From Paractinoplanes bogorensis (GTDB taxonomy: Bacteria; Actinomycetota; Actinomycetes; Mycobacteriales; Micromonosporaceae), in the NCBI RefSeq assembly GCF_018829635.1, contig NZ_JAHKKG010000007.1:496001-560000 (forward strand): a stretch of 64,000 nt of DNA, written 5' to 3'. Position numbers and translations under genes: made by a program. Positions 59,374 through 64,000 of the stretch are shown one piece after another (position 1 is the first letter of the stretch; each line of letters begins with the position of its first letter). The notes beneath the pieces are model-generated. The model had not been told where the DNA came from. It searched no databases and saw only the letters and a list, made by a program, of their open reading frames with translations.

Positions 59374-61616
59374 GCGATCCGGAATCCCGCCCGGAGCAGG
59401 TCACGCTCGCGGGACGACGGGCCGACCAGCAGCTCGAAGTCGCCCGGTTCGACCACCCGGCGTCCGTCCGCGGTGACCAGGGAGCAGTCCGCGGCCGGGA
59501 GTTCCAGATCGACGGTGACGCTCTCGCCCGGCGGGACCGAGACCTGCTTGTACGCCTTCAGCTCGCGACCCGCCCACGTCACCGAGGTGACCAGGTCGCT
59601 GATGTAGACCTGCACCGTCTCCAACGCCGGCCGGGTGCCGCTGTTGGTCAGCGTGACCGTCGCCTGCACCGTGTCGCCGGCACCCACCGAGGGCGTCGTG
59701 ACGGTCAGTTCCCCGTACGAGAGGGTGGTGTACGAAAGCCCCTCCCCGAACGCGAACAGCGGGTCCTGCGTCAGGTCGGCGTAGCGGCTGCCGTGCTGGC
59801 CGCGGATGGTGTTGTAGTAGACCGGCTGCTGTCCGACGTGCCGGGCGACCGACAGGGGCAGCCGGCCGCTCGGGTCGATCAGGCCCAGCACCAGCTCGGC
59901 GATCGCCCGGCCACCGCGCATGCCCGGGTTGAAGGCCTGGATGATGGCGGCCGCGCCCAGCGCCGAGGGCGGCAGCACGGTCGGCTTCGAGTTGACCAGC
60001 ACCACGATCATCGGCGTCTTGGTGGCGGCGATCGCGTCGAGCAGGGCGATCTGGCCGCCCTGCAGCTCCAGGGTCGCCGTCGACTTGTGCTCGCCGGTCA
60101 GGTTCACCGTGTCGCCGATCACCACGACCGCGTAGTCGGCGCGAACCGCCTTGTCGCGGGCCACGTCGATCAGGTGGTGGTCGACAGGCGCGCCGACCGA
60201 GATCGGCGGCCGCGGCTGGCCGTCGGGGTAGGTGTCGCCCTCGGGGTCGGGCACCAGCCGTTCGATGTCGGCGCCGCGGGCGTGCTCGATCACCCAGTTG
60301 TCGGGGGCGACGGCGCGGAAGCCGTCGAGCACCGTCTCGGTCAGCTCGCGCGGGTGGCCGTCGGGCAGCCAGTCGACCTGGCCCGAGTCGCCGGCCCAGT
60401 CGCCGAGCTGCGCCGACACGTCATCCGCGTTCGGCCCGAGCACCGCGATGCGGCGGAAACCGGCCGACGGGTCGATCGGGAGCACACCGTCGTTCTTGAG
60501 CAGGATCAGCGAGCGACGGGCCACCTCGAGGTTGAGCTCGGCGTGTTCGGCGGCACCGACCACCGACGCGATGCGCTCGTTGGAAGGGGCCCGCGGGTCT
60601 TCGAACAGCCCCATCTCGAACTTGAGGCGCAGGATCCGGCGTACGGCCTCGTCGATCTCCGCCTCGGTCAGCAGTCCGCGCTCGACCGCCTCCTGGGCGC
60701 CCTCGAAGAAGCCCGGGGTGACCATGACCAGGTCGTTGCCCGCCTTCACGGCGACCGCGGCGGCCTCGGCGTAGTCGGCGCACACCTTCTGCTCCCACAC
60801 CATGCGGCCGACGTTGTCCCAGTCGGTCACCAGCGTGCCGGTGAAGCCCCACTCGCCCTTGAGCACGTCGTTGAGCAGCCACTTGTTGGCCGTGATGGGC
60901 ACGCCGTCCATCGACTGGTAGCCGAGCATGAAGACCCGGCAGCCCTCCCGGGCCACCCGCTCGAACGGCGGCAGGAACCACGAGCGCAGCTTGCGCGGGC
61001 TGATGTCGGCCTCGCTGGCGTCGCGGCCGCCCTGCGTCTCGGAATAGCCGGCGAAGTGCTTGGCCGTGGCCAGGATGGCGGTCGGGTCGTCCAGGCCGCC
61101 ACCCTGATAGCCGCGGATCATCGCCGAGCCGAGCTCGCCGATCAGGAACGGGTCTTCGCCGAACGTCTCGTCGACCCGACCCCAGCGCAGGTCGCGGGTG
61201 ATGCACAGGACGGGGGAGAAGGTCCAGTGGATGCCGGTCGCCGACACCTCGGCGGCGGTGACCCGGGCGACCCGTTCGAGCAGGTCGGCGTCCCAGCTCG
61301 CGGCCATGCCGAGCTGGGTCGGGAAGATCGTCGCCCCCGGCCAGAACGAGTGACCGTGGATGCAGTCCTCCGCCGTGAGCAGCGGAATCTGCAGCCGGGT
61401 CTTGGCGACCAGGTCGATCGCCTCGAGCATCTTGGCCGGCGAGGTGTGCAGGATCGAGCCCGCCAGCTTCTCGCTGACGATCTCCTTCACATCGCCCCGG
61501 GCGTCCAGCTGGAGCATCTGCCCGACCTTTTCCGGCAGGCTCATCCGGCCCAGCAGGTCGTCGACCCGCTGCTCGACGGGTAGTGCAGGATCCCGGTAAG
61601 GGACGTCAGCAGGCAT
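59370..61616 (-). CDS. Glycoside hydrolase family 3 (beta-glucosidase-like)
   Basis: 748 residues from ATG 61616, seven nt after GGAGG. GH3 N domain (about 15-290) with the nucleophile in LVTDWDNVG (about 262-270) and GH3 C domain (about 345-580), followed by a fibronectin III-like domain (about 655-730). No signal peptide, so probably cytosolic, acting on imported oligosaccharides. Coupled to the SanA-like gene. Confidence 0.95.
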   Translation of the reverse strand: MPADVPYRDPALPVEQRVDDLLGRMSLPEKVGQMLQLDARGDVKEIVSEKLAGSILHTSPAKMLEAIDLVAKTRLQIPLLTAEDCIHGHSFWPGATIFPTQLGMAASWDADLLERVARVTAAEVSATGIHWTFSPVLCITRDLRWGRVDETFGEDPFLIGELGSAMIRGYQGGGLDDPTAILATAKHFAGYSETQGGRDASEADISPRKLRSWFLPPFERVAREGCRVFMLGYQSMDGVPITANKWLLNDVLKGEWGFTGTLVTDWDNVGRMVWEQKVCADYAEAAAVAVKAGNDLVMVTPGFFEGAQEAVERGLLTEAEIDEAVRRILRLKFEMGLFEDPRAPSNERIASVVGAAEHAELNLEVARRSLILLKNDGVLPIDPSAGFRRIAVLGPNADDVSAQLGDWAGDSGQVDWLPDGHPRELTETVLDGFRAVAPDNWVIEHARGADIERLVPDPEGDTYPDGQPRPPISVGAPVDHHLIDVARDKAVRADYAVVVIGDTVNLTGEHKSTATLELQGGQIALLDAIAATKTPMIVVLVNSKPTVLPPSALGAAAIIQAFNPGMRGGRAIAELVLGLIDPSGRLPLSVARHVGQQPVYYNTIRGQHGSRYADLTQDPLFAFGEGLSYTTLSYGELTVTTPSVGAGDTVQATVTLTNSGTRPALETVQVYISDLVTSVTWAGRELKAYKQVSVPPGESVTVDLELPAADCSLVTADGRRVVEPGDFELLVGPSSRERDLLRAGFRIA

Positions 61617-61731
61617 CGCGCGCCTCCGGTCGTCATGACCGCGGTGGCACGGTCTGCGAAACACGAACAACCGGGAGTCTTCCAGCCCGGAACCGGTTAC
61701 GGGAGCCCGGTACGGTTCCGGAACTTTTCAC

Positions 61732-61965
61732 TTAGTTGTCAGAATCACTTTCGTCGATGCTCGGCACCTCGATGCCGGCCGCCTCCAGGGCCTCCAGCCG
61801 GGCCTCTTGCGCCTCCTTCTCGCGCTCGGCGAGAGCCGCGTACTCGACCAGCACGGACGGGTCGTCGGTGTCCTCGATCCGGTCGAAGAACCGCTGCGTG
61901 GTGCGGACTGCCTCGGCGTAAGCCAGGGCGGCCTCGCGGAGGGCGATGATCGTCTTGTCAGCCAT
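61732..61965 (-). CDS. Small acidic coiled-coil protein
   Basis: 77 residues from ATG 61965 (ATG 61977 possible). Predicted long helices rich in Ala and Glu (ALREAALAYAEAVRT, LAEREKEAQEARLEALEAAG). Not recognised. It lies 14 nt downstream of the SDR gene on the same strand. Confidence 0.6.
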   Translation of the reverse strand: MADKTIIALREAALAYAEAVRTTQRFFDRIEDTDDPSVLVEYAALAEREKEAQEARLEALEAAGIEVPSIDESDSDN

Positions 61966-61978
61966 GGATGAAGTCATA

Positions 61979-62662
61979 TCACCACGGCAACACACCGGCT
62001 CGATCGAAGAACCCGCCGGTCGGTCCGTCGGGGCCGATCTGGGCCAGCCGGACGGCGGCCTCGCTGCCCTCTTGCACCGTCTGGGTGCCCTGATGTCCGT
62101 TGAAGTCGGTGGCCGTGAAGCCGGGATCGACGCAGTTGACCCGGAAGTGGGGCAGCGCCTTGGCGTATTGCACGGTCAGCATGTTGACCCCGGCCTTGGC
62201 CGCGCCGTAGGCGAACGGCGTGAACGCGGAGGCGATCGACTCGGGGTCGGTGGCCAGATGCAGCGAGCCGAGGCCGCTGGTCACGTTGACGATGACCGGG
62301 TGGGCCGACTTCTCGAGGGCCGGCAGGAACGCCTGGGTGACCCGGACCAGGCCGAACAGGTTCACCTCGAACATCGGGCGCATCGAGTCGGGGGCGAGGT
62401 CGTGGGCCGAGGGCAGCGTGCCGGGGATGCCGGCGTTGTTGATCAGCACGTCGAGCGCGCCCACGGTGGCGACGGCGGCCGCGACCGAGGCGTCGTCGGT
62501 CACGTCGAGCTGCACGAAGCGCCCGCCCAGCTCGCGGGCGGTCCGCTCGCCGCGCTCGGGGTCGCGAGCGCCCATCCAGACGTCGTGACCCGCGGCCAGC
62601 AGCTGCTTGGCGGTCTCGTAGCCGATTCCCTTGTTGGCGCCGGTGATCAATGTCGTTGTCAT
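61979..62662 (-). CDS. Short-chain dehydrogenase/reductase
   Basis: 227 residues from ATG 62662 (MTTTLITGANKGIGYETAK). Cofactor motif TGANKGIG (about 7-14), NNAGIPG (about 81-87), catalytic YGAAK (about 164-168). FabG/carbonyl-reductase-like. Divergent from an MmyB-type regulator, a pair often seen in actinobacteria in which the regulator controls the reductase. Confidence 0.91.
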   Translation of the reverse strand: MTTTLITGANKGIGYETAKQLLAAGHDVWMGARDPERGERTARELGGRFVQLDVTDDASVAAAVATVGALDVLINNAGIPGTLPSAHDLAPDSMRPMFEVNLFGLVRVTQAFLPALEKSAHPVIVNVTSGLGSLHLATDPESIASAFTPFAYGAAKAGVNMLTVQYAKALPHFRVNCVDPGFTATDFNGHQGTQTVQEGSEAAVRLAQIGPDGPTGGFFDRAGVLPW

Positions 62663-62748
62663 GGGATCGACTGTGCGGCGGCCGCGGACCGCGGAGAAGG
62701 CACTGTCAGTACCAGGTAAACCGGCGCGAACCGAGGAAGAGTGGGGGC

Positions 62749-63570
62749 ATGGCAACCGAGTTCGCGCGTGCGGTTCGGCGCTTCCGAGAGAGGCTCACCC
62801 CGGCCGAAGTGGGCCTGATCGCGGGCGGGCGGCGGCGTTCGCCCGGGCTGCGCCGCGAGGAGCTGGGGCGGCTGGCCGGCATCTCGGTCGACTACGTCAA
62901 CCGCCTCGAGCAGGGCCGTGCGACCGCCCCGTCGCCGCAGGTGGTCGAGGCGCTGTGCCGGGCCCTGCGGCTCGACGCGGCCGAGCGTGAGCGGTTGTTC
63001 GGGCTGGCCGGCCTGCAGGCGCCGGGCCGCGGCACGGTTCCCGGCCACCTCACCCCGGGCGTCCAGCGCCTCCTCGACCGCCTGTCCGGCACGCCGGTGG
63101 CCGTCTATGACGCGGCCTGGAACCTGATCAGTGCCAACGACCTCTGGACCGCCCTGTCCGGCGGCCTGCTCGAACGCAACGTGGCCCGGCAGCACTTCCT
63201 CGGCGTCGCCCCGAGCGTCTACGAGTCGGCCGCCGACGTCGCCGCCTTCGAGGCCGCGCTCGCCGCCGACCTGCGGGCGGCCCAGGCCCGTTACCCCGCC
63301 GACGCCGAGCTGCGCGACCTCGTCGACGACCTGTGTGCGGGCAGCGCGGTGTTCGCCGCCCTGTGGGAGTCGGCCGTGACCGGCACCCACACGGCATCGC
63401 GCAAGACGATCGATCACCCCGCAGTCGGGCGGATGGAGCTCGACTGCGACGTGCTCACCGTCCCCGGCAGCGACATCCGCATCGTCGCCTACACGGCGGC
63501 TCAGGGCTCCGAGGCGGCGTCAAGACTGGCGTTGCTCGACGTCCTCGGAGCCCAGATCGTGCGGGCCTGA
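62749..63570 (+). CDS. XRE-family regulator with MmyB-like ligand-binding domain
   Basis: 273 residues. HTH (about 5-75) with SPGLRREELGRLAGISVDYVNRLE, spanning about 27-50, followed by an MmyB-type domain (from about 105) with TPVAVYDAAWNLISAN and YTAAQGSEAASRLALLD, which bind a fatty-acid-like ligand in related proteins. The 86-bp gap to the divergent SDR gene should hold its operator. Confidence 0.92.
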   Translation: MATEFARAVRRFRERLTPAEVGLIAGGRRRSPGLRREELGRLAGISVDYVNRLEQGRATAPSPQVVEALCRALRLDAAERERLFGLAGLQAPGRGTVPGHLTPGVQRLLDRLSGTPVAVYDAAWNLISANDLWTALSGGLLERNVARQHFLGVAPSVYESAADVAAFEAALAADLRAAQARYPADAELRDLVDDLCAGSAVFAALWESAVTGTHTASRKTIDHPAVGRMELDCDVLTVPGSDIRIVAYTAAQGSEAASRLALLDVLGAQIVRA

Positions 63571-63572
63571 CC

Positions 63573-63944
63573 TCAGGAAGGCTGCTGGCCCCACTTGTTT
63601 CGTAGCCGGGCCAGCTCGGCGTCACCGTGTTTCTGGGTCAGCTTGCGGCCGAGGTCGCGGGCCAGGTCCTGTTCCAGGTCACCGTCCAGGTCCATGTTCT
63701 TGATCGCTTGGAGGGCGGCCCCGTATGCGCGTTCGACCCCGGCCTGCGGCGGTTGTCCGGTTGCGGGCGTGGCCGTCGTCTGGGGTGGGGGATGCTCGCG
63801 GTGCCGCCCGGCGGGGACCAGTTCAACGGAAGCCACGACGTCGGGGGCCTTTTCCGGTGCCGGTCGTACGGTTTCCGGCTCGACCCGAATTTCCTGTTTG
63901 CGGGCCACCGATTTTCTTTTCAAAAGCCATGACCACGGAGCCAT
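63573..63944 (-). CDS. Hypothetical protein
   Basis: 123 residues. Basic N-terminus (MAPWSWLLKRKSVARK), Pro/Thr-rich middle, and a helical C-terminal part (LEQDLARDLGRKLTQKHGDAELARLRNKW). Not recognised. It converges on the MmyB-type gene. The 56 bp after it to the end of the window show no feature. Confidence 0.6.
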   Translation of the reverse strand: MAPWSWLLKRKSVARKQEIRVEPETVRPAPEKAPDVVASVELVPAGRHREHPPPQTTATPATGQPPQAGVERAYGAALQAIKNMDLDGDLEQDLARDLGRKLTQKHGDAELARLRNKWGQQPS

Positions 63945-64000
63945 TGCCGGATCCTCCGCTGTTCTGATTCGGTGAGGAACGGGAGGGCGTCCACCGCATT

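Overview
The window is high-GC (about 70%) DNA with many GTG starts and 1-4 nt start/stop overlaps. It looks like a chromosomal stretch of a filamentous actinobacterium. A BldD orthologue next to nusB and pyrR, an actinobacterial integration host factor, a PriA without helicase motifs, and the order nusB-bldD-pyrR-pyrB-pyrC-carA-carB-pyrD-pyrF-mihF-gmk-rpoZ-coaBC-metK-priA-def-fmt-rsmB-rpe all point there. My best guess is Micromonosporaceae (Actinoplanes-like). This is inferred from gene order and protein character; no search was run.

Layout. 1-2470: end of nusB, a GNAT and a Nudix gene, then bldD on the minus strand with a BldD-type operator upstream. 2424-12764: a tightly coupled pyrimidine operon (pyrR, pyrB, pyrC, carA, carB, pyrD, pyrF) with a PyrR-type RNA hairpin over the pyrR Shine-Dalgarno and with bioA inserted before pyrF. 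12950-25794: mihF, gmk, rpoZ, coaBC, metK, priA, a cytochrome P450, def, fmt, rsmB, a lipoprotein and rpe, with three minisatellites. 25791-30675: a REC-GGDEF protein, an FMN riboswitch and ribD-ribE-ribBA-ribH. 30678-32620: a tandemly duplicated pair of small secreted-protein genes with a conserved leader. 32694-33814: an uncharacterised protein gene followed directly by tRNA-like elements in permuted order (3' half before 5' half). 33830-36302: a polar amino-acid ABC importer. 36380-37970: hisE, hisG and a PH-like membrane protein. 38000-39579: infC (AUC start), rpmI, rplT. 39655-45213: an rRNA methyltransferase, an alcohol dehydrogenase, pheS, pheT. 45270-64000: an accessory and metabolic mixture (a regulator of unknown target, an SAM hydrolase-like protein, SDRs, a methyltransferase, an LLM oxidoreductase, a MacB-like ABC exporter, an M28 peptidase, phosphofructokinase, a GH3 glycosidase, and an SDR/MmyB-type regulator pair).

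The most unusual feature is 33434-33814. Two tRNA-like elements there form acceptor, D, T and anticodon stems only if the upstream 3' half folds with the downstream 5' half, so they are circularly permuted. They lie directly behind a gene of unknown function and end in a strong hairpin, which suggests one transcription unit. Other signals worth following are a c-di-GMP effector (BldD) and a GGDEF protein in one window, an over-represented CGTACGGG word, isolated DnaA-box-like sites upstream of several genes, and the conserved leader of the duplicated secreted-protein cassette.
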